The notes under the pieces: generated by a model
What the model saw: only the letters and a program-made list of their open reading frames with translations
The model's database searches: none
Told to the model about the DNA's origin: nothing
Translations under genes and position numbers: made by a program
Assembly (NCBI RefSeq): GCF_023050945.1
Contig: NZ_JALKIM010000007.1
Span: forward strand, 1 to 64,000
Reading direction: 5' to 3'
Length of the DNA: 64,000 nt
Origin: Anaerobiospirillum sp. NML120448
GTDB taxonomy: Bacteria; Pseudomonadota; Gammaproteobacteria; Enterobacterales; Succinivibrionaceae
Shown: piece by piece, positions 1-8,730 of the stretch
Layout of the letters: every line of letters starts with the position of its first letter
Position numbering within the stretch: position 1 is the stretch's first letter

Positions 1-238
1 AAGAAATTATTATCATTTTATGGTTGCAATACAATTTTTTGATAATTGTCTAGACTTTTTTTCAATTATTTGTGAGAAAAAGATGCAATTTCTTTCAATT
101 TAAGTTAAAATTTTTATTACTTTATATCTATGACTTTCGCGATTAAATTAGATGCAAACATCTTCATTTCACATATTCAAGATGTTTTAAAACAAATAGA
201 CATTAGGGTCTAGTTCTATTGTAGGTGTTGTAATCATT

Positions 239-769
239 ATGTTTTCTACTTTACTGAAAGGCTCTTCTAAGAGCTTAATCTCTGGCTTTGCCTTAGGTGC
301 TGCCGTTTTATTTACTTCTTTTAACGCATCTGCTGCCACTGCTACCGACAATTCACTTGAGAACTTCAAGTATTGTGAAGGCGGCACTAAAATTGACCAA
401 GAAACAGCTCGTAAATTAATTCAGAACCATGGCGCTGTTGTTATCGATGTTCGTAGCCCAGAAGAGTACGCTAAAGGCCATCTTAAGGATGCCTATTTAA
501 TCAGCTTCACTTTAGATCAATTGGCTAAGCAAAATTTAGCTGAACATGAATTACTCAAATTATTAAAAGAAAAGAACACCCCAGTATTGGTATATTGCCA
601 TGCAGGTAAGCGTGCTACTTTCTTTATGAAGGCTATGGTTAGAGATGGCTATACTCATATTATGAACATGGGTGGTATTGAGGACTGGAAGTACGAGACC
701 ACTTTAGATGAGCCAACCAAGAGCTTTGCTGAGGCTATCAAGGAAGTACCTCACTGCTGCAATAAATAA
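239..769 (+). CDS. Secreted rhodanese-like domain protein
   Basis: A 176-residue protein with an N-terminal signal peptide (hydrophobic core about residues 14-30, cleavage likely after the Ala-Ser-Ala near residue 32) followed by one rhodanese domain. The catalytic loop CHAGKRA, with the Cys that would carry a persulfide, and the preceding VIDVRSPEEYAKGHL segment are clearly visible. It probably acts in the periplasm as a sulfurtransferase or a redox/sulfur-binding protein; the substrate cannot be told. A second Cys pair lies near the C-terminus (HCCNK) and another Cys at KYCEG, so disulfide exchange is possible. It stands alone, transcribed towards the sensor kinase and sharing a bidirectional terminator with it. 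The start was chosen because it gives a complete signal peptide; no strong Shine-Dalgarno is seen. Confidence 0.85.
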   Translation: MFSTLLKGSSKSLISGFALGAAVLFTSFNASAATATDNSLENFKYCEGGTKIDQETARKLIQNHGAVVIDVRSPEEYAKGHLKDAYLISFTLDQLAKQNLAEHELLKLLKEKNTPVLVYCHAGKRATFFMKAMVRDGYTHIMNMGGIEDWKYETTLDEPTKSFAEAIKEVPHCCNK

Positions 770-781
770 TATGTAATTTAC

Positions 782-815
782 AAAAAAATAGGAGCCTAAG
801 AGCTCCTATTTTTTT
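782..815. terminator. Bidirectional rho-independent terminator
   Basis: A-run, stem AATAGGAG/CTCCTATT with a short loop, then a T-run. It lies between the convergent 3' ends of the rhodanese gene and the sensor kinase gene and works in both directions. Confidence 0.85.
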
Positions 816-817
816 GC

Positions 818-3205
818 TTAAGATAACAAGCGATTAGTAGTCGCTACTGTATTTTGCTTATCTAACGAAGTCATAGTAACGCAAGCTATTAATCCATGCG
901 GAGAGGCATTACTAAACTCAAGATTAGCATTAATACTTTCACAGCTGGCTTTAACAATAGCTAAGCCTAAGCCCGTTCCTTGAATCTCACTACGATCACT
1001 ACCTACACGATAGAATGGCTCTAAAATGTGCTTGAGGCATTCCTCTGGAATGCCAGGGCCATCATCTTGCACAATCAACTGTAAGCGACCGTCATCCAAC
1101 ATCTTAGCCATTAAATCAATGCGACCGCCATCAGGGGTGTACTTAATAGCATTGGATAAGAGGTTAGACATAATTCTTAGTAATCTCATTCTGTCTGAGA
1201 CTATATTAAAGCGAACATTACCCTCTACACCTAAGTCGATATCCTTACGATCTGCTAATACTCCTTGCTCATCAATAAGCTTGGTATATAAGTCGAAAAT
1301 ATCAATATTTTCTAACATAATATCATTACGATTTTGCTCACGAGCTAAAGTTAGTAATGAGGTCATTAATTGGCGCTCACGAGAAATACCATCTTTTAAG
1401 CGCTCAACCTTTAAACGTGCTGAACTTGATAGCTCTTCTTTTTCTAAAGACTCAGCCTGTAAAGATAAAGCTGTAAGCGGCGTTCTCATCTCGTGCGCAG
1501 CATCGGCAATAAAGCGGCGCTTGGAGTGAATACCCTCATCAACTTTAGAGAATAATTTATTGAGCGCTAAAATAAAGCCGTCAAGCTCCGATGGCACAAA
1601 GCCTACGTGATTTTCAGGAATAACAGGGCTTAAATCATCCTCACTACGCTTATACAATGACTTGGCAATCTTATTTAAATTAGCAAACATCCATCTTACG
1701 GAAATCATTAAGAGTGGAATAAAGAGCAATATAATGCCTACAAATTGCCATACTGCTGAAATAAAAGCCTGATGGGTAATGCTGTCAATAGAGTTTAAAG
1801 GACGAGCCACCACAAAGCGCTGACCATTAGTATTGGTAGACACAAAGGCTCTTACTCGTTGATCTGCCACCATTACAGTATAAAAGCCATCAGCTACTCC
1901 AGGTGGAATATATAAGGCATCACCAGGACGACCAAACAAAGGAGCAATAATAATGTCGTACTTAAACTTATGAATATCAACAATAGAAGGAGTTAGCGGC
2001 TGACCATTGGCGCTTACCTCTTTGCTATTATCTTGATTTTGAGCAGCGCTAGCGCCTGTACCAGATCTTGCGCCTGCACCAGCTCTAGGCCCAATGCCAT
2101 TACGCATGCCATGTCCAGGCCCCATATGTTGTTCAGGTCTTGGCCCTGCTAGTGCTCCTTCATTACTTGCATTCTCATTTTCAAAACCATAGGTTAAAAC
2201 TAAGCGGCCATTGATACTTTGTACTCTAAAGATCCTGCCGTGATTATTTCTTGGAGCTTCCCAGCGACGAGGCAAAATCATTTTGTAATTAATAGCCACC
2301 AAAGAGATCTGAGACAGCTCTTCATCTACGAATTCTCTTGTAGTGTTATAAATCTTTACATAGGTTAAAGCGCACATAGAGGCAGTAGTGATCAAGCCTA
2401 CGATAAAGAACAGCATAACAATACGAAATTGTAGTGATCTCATTAGCTCATGGCGGCGATTACGCCTTTTAAATAAGCGCCAACGACTTTTACCCTTGCG
2501 AGCTAATTCATCAACCACATTAGCGCCCCTGTCCTCTTTAGCCTCGCTTTTATTGGTTTTAGCGCTAGAACTTTGACCGTCCATATCGCTCTTACTACCA
2601 TCTTTGCCACTATCAGAGTTATTAGCCTCTAAAGTTTCTGCGCCCGCACTAGCACCAGCGCTAGCGCCTGCGATAGCGTTAGCACTGGCGCAAGTATCTG
2701 CGCCCGCACCAGAACTCTCTTTTGTCACTGTGCTATCTTGATTAAGCGTGCTGGCAGTTACTTCTATCTTAGAATCTGACTCAGAGCGGGCGCTAGTAGC
2801 GCTAGAGATAGAAACTGAGGTAGAAGTAGCATCTGGGGTGCTATCTTGAGCTTTGGTAGGAGCCTGGGATGGGGATGTAGCTTTAGCCGTAGCTGGGGCT
2901 GAGGCTGGAGCTTGGATTTTAGCAGCCTCTGGGTTTTCACGCTCAAATCTTTTGGCAAACTCACGCTCCATCTCCTCCTCAGTCATTTGGGAATAAGGAT
3001 GGTTAGATGGTGCTTGGTTATCTTGAGCAGGAGCTGGCGCTTGCGCTTGCGCTGGCGCTTGCTCTTGTGGCTCTTGAGTAGGATTAGCAACATTAGAATT
3101 AGGTAGCTTATCTTGCTGCTTTAAGTCAGCTACCATATTAGGGGCAAGATCATTGGTATTATGATCTTGGTGATCAAGGGAGGAACTATTCTTACTATCA
3201 GCCAT
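818..3205 (-). CDS. Sensor histidine kinase with long low-complexity N-terminal extension
   Basis: A 795-residue membrane histidine kinase of the QseC/PmrB type. Residues 1-250 are an unusual Ala/Ser/Pro/Gln-rich extension ending in a very basic stretch. TM1 is about 258-282, a periplasmic sensor region follows to about 478, and TM2 is about 480-505. The HisKA phospho-acceptor is His571 in HEMRTPL. The N box is around 681-685, then DDGPG near 714 and GTGLGL near 743 of the HATPase domain. The sensor region has a Gly/His/Met-rich loop (residues 358-385) that could bind metal. Family members usually have about 450-500 residues and start just before TM1; an internal Met at 255 would give that size, but the full frame has a good ribosome site (AAGGTG, 8 nt from ATG). 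It follows the regulator gene by 107 nt on the same strand, so they form a pair. The signal is unknown. Confidence 0.9.
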   Translation of the reverse strand: MADSKNSSSLDHQDHNTNDLAPNMVADLKQQDKLPNSNVANPTQEPQEQAPAQAQAPAPAQDNQAPSNHPYSQMTEEEMEREFAKRFERENPEAAKIQAPASAPATAKATSPSQAPTKAQDSTPDATSTSVSISSATSARSESDSKIEVTASTLNQDSTVTKESSGAGADTCASANAIAGASAGASAGAETLEANNSDSGKDGSKSDMDGQSSSAKTNKSEAKEDRGANVVDELARKGKSRWRLFKRRNRRHELMRSLQFRIVMLFFIVGLITTASMCALTYVKIYNTTREFVDEELSQISLVAINYKMILPRRWEAPRNNHGRIFRVQSINGRLVLTYGFENENASNEGALAGPRPEQHMGPGHGMRNGIGPRAGAGARSGTGASAAQNQDNSKEVSANGQPLTPSIVDIHKFKYDIIIAPLFGRPGDALYIPPGVADGFYTVMVADQRVRAFVSTNTNGQRFVVARPLNSIDSITHQAFISAVWQFVGIILLFIPLLMISVRWMFANLNKIAKSLYKRSEDDLSPVIPENHVGFVPSELDGFILALNKLFSKVDEGIHSKRRFIADAAHEMRTPLTALSLQAESLEKEELSSSARLKVERLKDGISRERQLMTSLLTLAREQNRNDIMLENIDIFDLYTKLIDEQGVLADRKDIDLGVEGNVRFNIVSDRMRLLRIMSNLLSNAIKYTPDGGRIDLMAKMLDDGRLQLIVQDDGPGIPEECLKHILEPFYRVGSDRSEIQGTGLGLAIVKASCESINANLEFSNASPHGLIACVTMTSLDKQNTVATTNRLLS

Positions 3206-3312
3206 ATACCAATCACCTTATAAGCACAAAATAATAAGCAGCATGGCTTCTTGAAAGTGATTTAAGAGCTAGTAGTGCTGCATAGCTTAATTTAACCTTT
3301 AATAGTAAATCA

Positions 3313-4035
3313 TTACTCTAAGGTCTTATCCTCACTGTTAGCGGCTGCGGCAGCAGAGTCAACCTTATTAACTTTCCAGCCTACTCCACGAATATTCTTA
3401 ATGTACTCAGAGCCAATCTTACGACGTAAGGTGTAAATAATGTACTCTACGGCGTTGGAGTCAATATCATCATCCCAGCCATAAATACGGCGCTCTAAAG
3501 CATCACGTGATAACACTGCTCCTGGACGGGCCATTAAAGCCTCAAATAAAGCAAACTCACGACCAGTTAAGACCACCACATTTTCTTGACCTTGTGCGTC
3601 TTTAATGCGTACTTCATGGTTAATTGGATTTAAGCATAAATCGCCATAGGTGATAGAGCCATCAGCAGCTGCACTTTCACGTCTTCTAGTAACAGCACGA
3701 ATACGGGCTAATAACTCTGCCATTTCAAAAGGCTTAACCACGTAATCATCAGCGCCCTTATCCAAACCTAAGACACGATCTCCCAAGTCATCACGAGCAG
3801 TTAGAATAATCACAGGCTTTCTAAGCTGGCTTCTACGCCAATGCTCTAAGACCTTAATACCGTCAACCTTAGGTAAACCTAAATCCAATAAGCAGCAGTC
3901 ATACTCGGTAGAGAAAGGAGCATCTAAAGCATCTTGGCCATTTTTTACCCAGTCAACAGCATAAGCTGCGTCAGCTAAATTATCAGCTACTGACTGTCCA
4001 ATCATTTCATCGTCTTCAACTAATAATATACGCAT
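3313..4035 (-). CDS. OmpR-family response regulator (QseB/PmrA-like)
   Basis: A 240-residue response regulator. The receiver domain (1-115) has the acidic pocket EDD at 7-9, phospho-acceptor Asp51 in LLDLGLP, Thr79 and Lys101. A winged-helix DNA-binding domain follows (about 130-225), ending in the typical IRGVGWKV. It should be phosphorylated by the histidine kinase encoded immediately downstream and control promoters in response to an envelope signal. The C-terminal 15 residues are a short Ser/Ala/Glu tail. Regulators of this subfamily often control envelope or lipid A modification genes, but nothing here proves the regulon. Confidence 0.92.
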   Translation of the reverse strand: MRILLVEDDEMIGQSVADNLADAAYAVDWVKNGQDALDAPFSTEYDCCLLDLGLPKVDGIKVLEHWRRSQLRKPVIILTARDDLGDRVLGLDKGADDYVVKPFEMAELLARIRAVTRRRESAAADGSITYGDLCLNPINHEVRIKDAQGQENVVVLTGREFALFEALMARPGAVLSRDALERRIYGWDDDIDSNAVEYIIYTLRRKIGSEYIKNIRGVGWKVNKVDSAAAAANSEDKTLE

Positions 4036-4135
4036 GTCTATTTTTCCTTGATCAGCTTAGAAAGAATCGATATCTAATTTGTATCATGAATAGCTTAGCT
4101 AAACCTTAGAACTACTATTAAGCAAATAGCATATT

Positions 4136-4729
4136 CTAAAGAGGCTGAGTAATGAAATCCATAATACTTGGGATTAATGCCTTAAAGTTATGACTAAAAG
4201 CATGATCCTCACCTGGTACGACCAAAATGTCACAATTGGCATAAAAGACTAATGATTTACGGTAATCTAAGACCTCATCTTGAGTGCCTAAATAAACTTG
4301 CATAAATTCGTCTCTTACTACCATGTTGTGATCTTGCTCAGTCATAAAATCAAGCATCTTTTGATCAACTTCAAAATGGCAATCAGTATTAGAGTTATAT
4401 TGAGGACCTGACAGGTGCACAAAATAATCTTGAGGATGAACACAAGGGTTCAACAACACGCTTTTACAACGATAACGAGCACACAATAAGCTTACATAAA
4501 AGCCACCTAAGGAACTACCAATTAAAGCAATACTCTCTTGAGGGTTCTTACTTACAAAGTCATCTATCTTAGAGATAATTTGGCCAAAACCAATTTGTGG
4601 AATATCACTAAATGACAAGGCTTCAAACACCAAATGCTCATCAGATAAGCCCTTAATATATTGATCAAGCAAAGTGGCTTTCATAGCATTAGGGCCAGAC
4701 AAAAAACCGTGAATGTAAAAAATGTGCAT
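4136..4729 (-). CDS. yqiA: YqiA-like alpha/beta-fold esterase
   Basis: A 197-residue small alpha/beta hydrolase of the UPF0227/YqiA family. The N-terminal YIHGFLSGP oxyanion segment, the nucleophile elbow GSSLGG and a C-terminal His in GEDHAFSHN give the catalytic triad parts. E. coli YqiA is an esterase acting on short-chain acyl esters; the natural substrate is uncertain. It follows cpdA on the minus strand as in E. coli (nudF-yqiB-cpdA-yqiA-parE), which supports the name, but parE is not downstream here. A terminator separates it from cpdA, so it may have its own promoter. Confidence 0.85.
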   Translation of the reverse strand: MHIFYIHGFLSGPNAMKATLLDQYIKGLSDEHLVFEALSFSDIPQIGFGQIISKIDDFVSKNPQESIALIGSSLGGFYVSLLCARYRCKSVLLNPCVHPQDYFVHLSGPQYNSNTDCHFEVDQKMLDFMTEQDHNMVVRDEFMQVYLGTQDEVLDYRKSLVFYANCDILVVPGEDHAFSHNFKALIPSIMDFITQPL

Positions 4730-4794
4730 GATTACTCCCTCATTGTGAGACCTGAAACATCACATCTTATTATGCGCCAATTACGTCCACTTAT

Positions 4795-4831
4795 AAAAAA
4801 AGCCCTACTAAATTTAGTAGAGCTTTTTTTA
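4795..4831 (-). terminator. Terminator of cpdA
   Basis: Perfect palindromic core CTACTAAATTTAGTAG flanked by complementary A and T runs, directly after the cpdA stop codon. It would also work in the other direction. Confidence 0.85.
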
Positions 4832-4839
4832 AAAAACTT

Positions 4840-5664
4840 TTAATAACCACCTACTCCAGTATCAGGAATAAATCTACCCGACGGCAGACGGAACACTTGA
4901 GTATCAATGCCACCTGAGCGATCAAATCTTAAATATCGCCACCCAGGGCCTTGCATATCAAGAGCAAAGTCATGAGAAAAAGGCTCAAACTGTATGGAGG
5001 TAGATGGGGTAGCAATATATCGTACTCCATTGAAAAACTGATCATATTCTTGGTGAACATGGCCGCTTAACACGAGTTTGATATTGGAAAAGTTGCTAAT
5101 AAAGCTATTGAACTCATCGCTATTATGCATGGTTTGGGTATCAAGCCAACTACTATTTACCAATTGAGGTAAATGGTGCACTAGCACTACTGTGTTTAAG
5201 TGCGGATAGAGTTCGCATTGCTTCTTTAAAAAAGCTAATTGATCACGCTCCACCCATCCGTGAGGAACGCTATAAACTTCTGAGTTTAAAAAAACAAAGT
5301 GCCAATTGCCACAAACTAATGAACGCTCGGTATGTACCCCAAAATCACCTAAAATGCGGTACATCAAAGGGCCATCATCATGATTGCCTGGAACAAAGAA
5401 TACTGGTTTTTGCAAAGTAGCAATATATTGAGCAAAACGTTGATAGGAGCTTACAGAGTAATCCTGGCTGATATCGCCTGTTACTACTACAAAATCAAAA
5501 TGGATATCTTGATTGATAATAGACTCTAACACAGCGGTAAATGAATCTGCTGTACGTACCCCTAATAATGTTCCTGACTCCTCAGCAAATAAGTGAGAGT
5601 CAGTAAGCTGCAAAACACTTATCTGCTCCTCATCACTTGTTAACTGCAAATTAAACGTAGTCAT
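4840..5664 (-). CDS. cpdA: 3',5'-cyclic-AMP phosphodiesterase CpdA
   Basis: A 274-residue calcineurin-like metallophosphoesterase. The metal ligand motifs appear in order: TDSHLF, VTGDISQD, PGNHDD, VHHLP and SGHVHQEYD. This set plus the position between nudF and yqiA identifies CpdA, which hydrolyses cAMP in the cytoplasm and lowers CRP activity. The length matches the E. coli protein (275). A canonical CRP-site palindrome lies elsewhere in the window at 43601-43616, so cAMP signalling appears to operate in this organism. The yqiB gene that lies upstream in E. coli is absent. Confidence 0.92.
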   Translation of the reverse strand: MTTFNLQLTSDEEQISVLQLTDSHLFAEESGTLLGVRTADSFTAVLESIINQDIHFDFVVVTGDISQDYSVSSYQRFAQYIATLQKPVFFVPGNHDDGPLMYRILGDFGVHTERSLVCGNWHFVFLNSEVYSVPHGWVERDQLAFLKKQCELYPHLNTVVLVHHLPQLVNSSWLDTQTMHNSDEFNSFISNFSNIKLVLSGHVHQEYDQFFNGVRYIATPSTSIQFEPFSHDFALDMQGPGWRYLRFDRSGGIDTQVFRLPSGRFIPDTGVGGY

Positions 5665-6048
5665 TAAAAAAACACCATTAAAAAACGGTACCTAATACCG
5701 ATTGAACATGATTAAGTACAAAATAAAGAGAGTCTACTATTGCCTGTACGCAATAAAGTCAGCCTATCTTACTTAAGATTTAGATAAAGAAAAGCTACAT
5801 TGTTAACAGATTGCAAATAAGACTAGTATTTTTTGTTTTAAATTTGCAATTGGTCACAAATTAACATACGCAGTAATGAATTTTGCTAATGCTTTAGCTC
5901 CAAGCATACTAATATACTAGCACACAACCTATCTGTAAAACTAATTTTAGCGGCTCTAAATGGCTAGCCATCAAGTGTTTGTAACATTTGCATAAAAAAA
6001 GCTAAGACTGCTAAGCCTTAGCTTTTTGTAAAAATAGCTCGTTAAAAA
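5665..6048. other. Intergenic region cpdA-nudF
   Basis: AT-rich, 384 bp, with no open frame of gene-like quality. It occupies the place of yqiB in E. coli. It contains the nudF terminator at its right end and presumably the cpdA promoter; no consensus promoter stands out. Confidence 0.6.
5994..6027 (-). terminator. Terminator of nudF
   Basis: Stem GCTAAG/CTTAGC flanked by A-run and T-run, located 20 nt after the nudF stop codon. Confidence 0.8.
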
Positions 6049-6702
6049 TTAGCTATTTTGCTTTAAAAATGAATTACGGATCTCGTCATAATAAATTTGT
6101 AAGTGCTGTAAGGTCATTAAAGCAGCAGCATTACAAATACGACCATTGCGACAATATTCAAAAGCTACTTTAGCTGGCATCTTAAAGATACGAATATCCT
6201 CTTCTTCGGCCTCTAAACCACCATGACTTAGAATATGGTCAGCCCTGATCTTACCAATGTATAAAGAGACACGCTCGGAACAACCACCTGGGCTTGGATA
6301 TACAGCATTGATATAGTGAAGATCCTCAGGCTTAATAACAATACCTGACTCTTCTTGTAGCTCACGAACGGCAGCCTCAAGCTCACTCTCGTCTACATCA
6401 ATCATACCTGCAACTACTTCTACCAACCATGGAGAAACAGGGTCTTTTAACGCTCCAGGACGAAATTGCTCGATTAATACTACTTCTTCGCTTACAGGGT
6501 CAAAAGGCAAAATAGCCACAGCATCAGTACTACGCTCAAAAATCTCACGATCTAAAATACGAGTAGTATTGCCATTAAATTTTTTATAAGAAACTCGATA
6601 GAGATCTACAGCAAAGTGCTTTTCAAATAAGCGATTTTTCTCGTGAATAACCACATCTCTAATAGTAAAACGTGGTGCAATCAATTCTTCATATCTATCC
6701 AT
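6049..6702 (-). CDS. nudF: ADP-ribose pyrophosphatase (Nudix)
   Basis: A 217-residue Nudix hydrolase. The Nudix box reads G-x5-E-x7-REL-QEESG starting at GMIDVDES, preceded by the LIEQFRPG segment typical of ADP-ribose pyrophosphatases. It should hydrolyse ADP-ribose to AMP and ribose 5-phosphate. It heads the nudF-cpdA-yqiA group as in E. coli, and the length is close to E. coli NudF (209). The gap to cpdA is long and holds a terminator, so these genes are neighbours rather than a tight operon. Confidence 0.92.
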   Translation of the reverse strand: MDRYEELIAPRFTIRDVVIHEKNRLFEKHFAVDLYRVSYKKFNGNTTRILDREIFERSTDAVAILPFDPVSEEVVLIEQFRPGALKDPVSPWLVEVVAGMIDVDESELEAAVRELQEESGIVIKPEDLHYINAVYPSPGGCSERVSLYIGKIRADHILSHGGLEAEEEDIRIFKMPAKVAFEYCRNGRICNAAALMTLQHLQIYYDEIRNSFLKQNS

Positions 6703-7026
6703 GGAACATCCTAAAAGACACTAATACCATAAAGAAAAACAATATCTTGCTATATCTAGTATAGATAAGCCCAGCTCATTATCAAGAGCTATAGCTAAAG
6801 AATAGTTAATAAGCATGGATATCTTTCATCAACTTATACTTAGACCAAGAATATTTCCAAGCTAAATACAAGCATCATGAGCTAACTATTCAGTATGATC
6901 AATAATTAACTATTTAGCTAGCTAAATTTACTAGCTTTTGCTTATTTAGGTCATAATTGCCACAACTATCACTAATCTTTAATTTTTCTACGTCTAAAAC
7001 TACAATCTCTTATGTATTCTTGGTAA

Positions 7027-7051
7027 TGCTACAATAATAGCCTCTAAGGAG
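7027..7051 (+). promoter_or_regulatory. Possible extended -10 promoter and leader hairpin of pyrC
   Basis: TGCTACAAT at 7027-7035 resembles an extended -10 element (TGn plus TACAAT), with no good -35. Immediately after it is a small dyad GCCTC/GAGGC (7038-7051), which would sit near the 5' end of a roughly 120-nt pyrC leader. No pyrimidine attenuator terminator was seen. The rest of the 6703-7164 intergenic region shows nothing recognisable. Confidence 0.35.
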
Positions 7052-7164
7052 GCGTAATTGCCATCTGAATTAGTTTGGTGCACAACAAGACATAGGACAA
7101 ATATCCCAGGTCAGTTTAACAGTGCTGTATAGGCTAAAAAGTCCATTAAGGAGATTTTTTTATT

Positions 7165-8511
7165 ATGTCCAAAATTGTTTTAAAAAACGCAACAGTAATG
7201 ACTGATAGCGGCTTTAAACAAACTCAAGTACTAATTGATGGCCCTTATATTGCCAAAATAGATCCTAATATCAATGATAGTGCTCAAGTTGAAATTGATT
7301 GTAGCGGCAAATTAGTTTTACCTGGTCTTATCGATGCCCACGTTCACTTTAGACAGCCAGGCATGGAGCACAAAGCCACTATCAAGACCGAGTCAGCAGC
7401 TGCGGCCTTAGGTGGTGTTACCTCCTTTATGGACATGCCAAACACCTCCCCTGCTACTACCACTATTGAGGCCTTACACAATAAGCAAGCTCTTGCTAGC
7501 AACGATAGCTATGTTAACTATGGCTTTTATTTAGGTGCTAGTGAGCATAATCTTGAGGAGGTTAAAAGAGTAGATCCTCATGAAATTGCTGGTATTAAGA
7601 TTTATATGGGCTCTACTACTGGCAACTTGCTCTTAGATGATGACAATGCCCTCTTTAAGATGTTTGAAGCTGCCCCAACTTTAGTGGCTACTCACTGTGA
7701 GGATAACGGCATTATTAACGCCAATACAGCATTAGCTAAAGAAATGTATGGCGATAAGATTCCTTTTGAAATGCACCACATTATTCGTAATCGTGACTGC
7801 TGTGTTAAGTCCTCTTTATTAGCCATTGAGGCTGCTAAAGCCACTAATAAGCGCCTACATATTATGCACCTAAGCTCACAAGAGGAAGTTGAGTTACTTA
7901 GTCAATATGCTCAAGGCGACATTCACAATCGTCAAATCTCAGCTGAGGTTTGTATTCCTCATCTGTTCTTTAATGATACTGACTATCCACGATTAAAGGG
8001 CTTTTTAAAGTGTAATCCTGCCGTTAAGTTTGAACGTGATCGTCGTGCCTTAATCCAAGGTCTACGCAAAGGCATAATTACTACTATTGGCACCGACCAT
8101 GCCCCTCATGAGCTCGCAGTAAAGCAGAGCGAAAATTACTTGAATGTAGCCTCTGGCTTACCTTCTGTGCAATTTAGTTTAAATGTTATTTTTGAACTCT
8201 TTAAACGTAAAGAGCTCAGCCTTGAAGAAGGTATCAAAGCAGCTACTATTAATGTTGCTGAGCGTTTTGGTATTGAAAAGCGTGGCCTTATCAAAGAAGG
8301 TTACTTTGCTGACATTGCTATTATTGATCCACGTGAGCGCTACACTGTACATCAAGATGATATTGCCTCTTTATGCAAGTGGTCACCAATGCTCAATCAA
8401 TCCTTTAGCTGTAAGGTAACCCACACTATTGCCTCAGGCAACTTAGTGGTAGCTGATAGCAAGCTATGCTCCGATAGCGGCAACGCCATGGCCCTACGCT
8501 TCAACCCATAG
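7165..8511 (+). CDS. pyrC: Dihydroorotase, class I
   Basis: A 448-residue amidohydrolase. Motifs: DAHVHFRQPG (metal ligands His59 and His61), GIKIYMGSTTG with the Lys (about 145) that is normally carboxylated, THCEDNG, HIMHLSS, and GTDHAPH with the catalytic Asp (about 309). It cyclises carbamoyl-aspartate to dihydroorotate in pyrimidine synthesis. The length and motifs fit the long class I enzymes rather than the approximately 350-residue class II PyrC of E. coli and most enteric gammaproteobacteria. Allantoinase is the main alternative, but the DAHVHFRQPG and KIYMGSTTGN patterns favour dihydroorotase. It has a clear ribosome site (AAGGAG) upstream. A GC-rich repeat block begins right after the stop codon. 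Confidence 0.88.
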   Translation: MSKIVLKNATVMTDSGFKQTQVLIDGPYIAKIDPNINDSAQVEIDCSGKLVLPGLIDAHVHFRQPGMEHKATIKTESAAAALGGVTSFMDMPNTSPATTTIEALHNKQALASNDSYVNYGFYLGASEHNLEEVKRVDPHEIAGIKIYMGSTTGNLLLDDDNALFKMFEAAPTLVATHCEDNGIINANTALAKEMYGDKIPFEMHHIIRNRDCCVKSSLLAIEAAKATNKRLHIMHLSSQEEVELLSQYAQGDIHNRQISAEVCIPHLFFNDTDYPRLKGFLKCNPAVKFERDRRALIQGLRKGIITTIGTDHAPHELAVKQSENYLNVASGLPSVQFSLNVIFELFKRKELSLEEGIKAATINVAERFGIEKRGLIKEGYFADIAIIDPRERYTVHQDDIASLCKWSPMLNQSFSCKVTHTIASGNLVVADSKLCSDSGNAMALRFNP

Positions 8512-8665
8512 CCCCAGGCTCTGGCCAGGGCCAAAGCTCTGGCCAGGGCCAAAGCTCTGGCCAGGGCCAGGCCCTGCCCTTGGCTCTGCCGCTGCCTAAG
8601 GGCAGCAGCTTGAGCTGAGCCTTGGCCAAGCCAAGCCAAGCTGAGCCAAGGCTCAGCTAAGCCAT
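8512..8665. repeat. GC-rich word-repeat island A (18-bp tandem repeat)
   Basis: Starts directly after the pyrC stop. Three tandem copies of an 18-bp unit (AGCTCTGGCCAGGGCCAA with small changes) occupy 8517-8570. They are followed by self-similar words built on TTGGC, GCCAAG and GAGC, including the palindrome CTTGGCCAAG. Much more GC-rich than its surroundings and rich in dyads. Open frames across it are just repeat read-through. Confidence 0.85.
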
Positions 8666-8666
8666 G

Positions 8667-8706
8667 AAAAAAAGCTCTAGCAAAATTAATTGCTAGAGCT
8701 TTTTTT
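8667..8706. terminator. Bidirectional terminator between pyrC and trpS
   Basis: A-run, perfect stem AGCTCTAGCA/TGCTAGAGCT with an 8-nt loop, T-run. Serves convergent pyrC and trpS. Confidence 0.9.
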
Positions 8707-8730
8707 GGTGAAAAGTTTGACTATTAAAGC

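Noticed and set aside
8397-8639. 80-codon minus-strand frame rich in Ala/Leu/Arg repeats
   Set aside because: It is a read-through of the 18-bp repeat island and overlaps the end of pyrC; no ribosome site.
8512-8665. Islands as REP/BIME copies
   Set aside because: Different islands do not share a common sequence unit beyond short GGCC/GCCAAG words, so a single REP family does not explain them.
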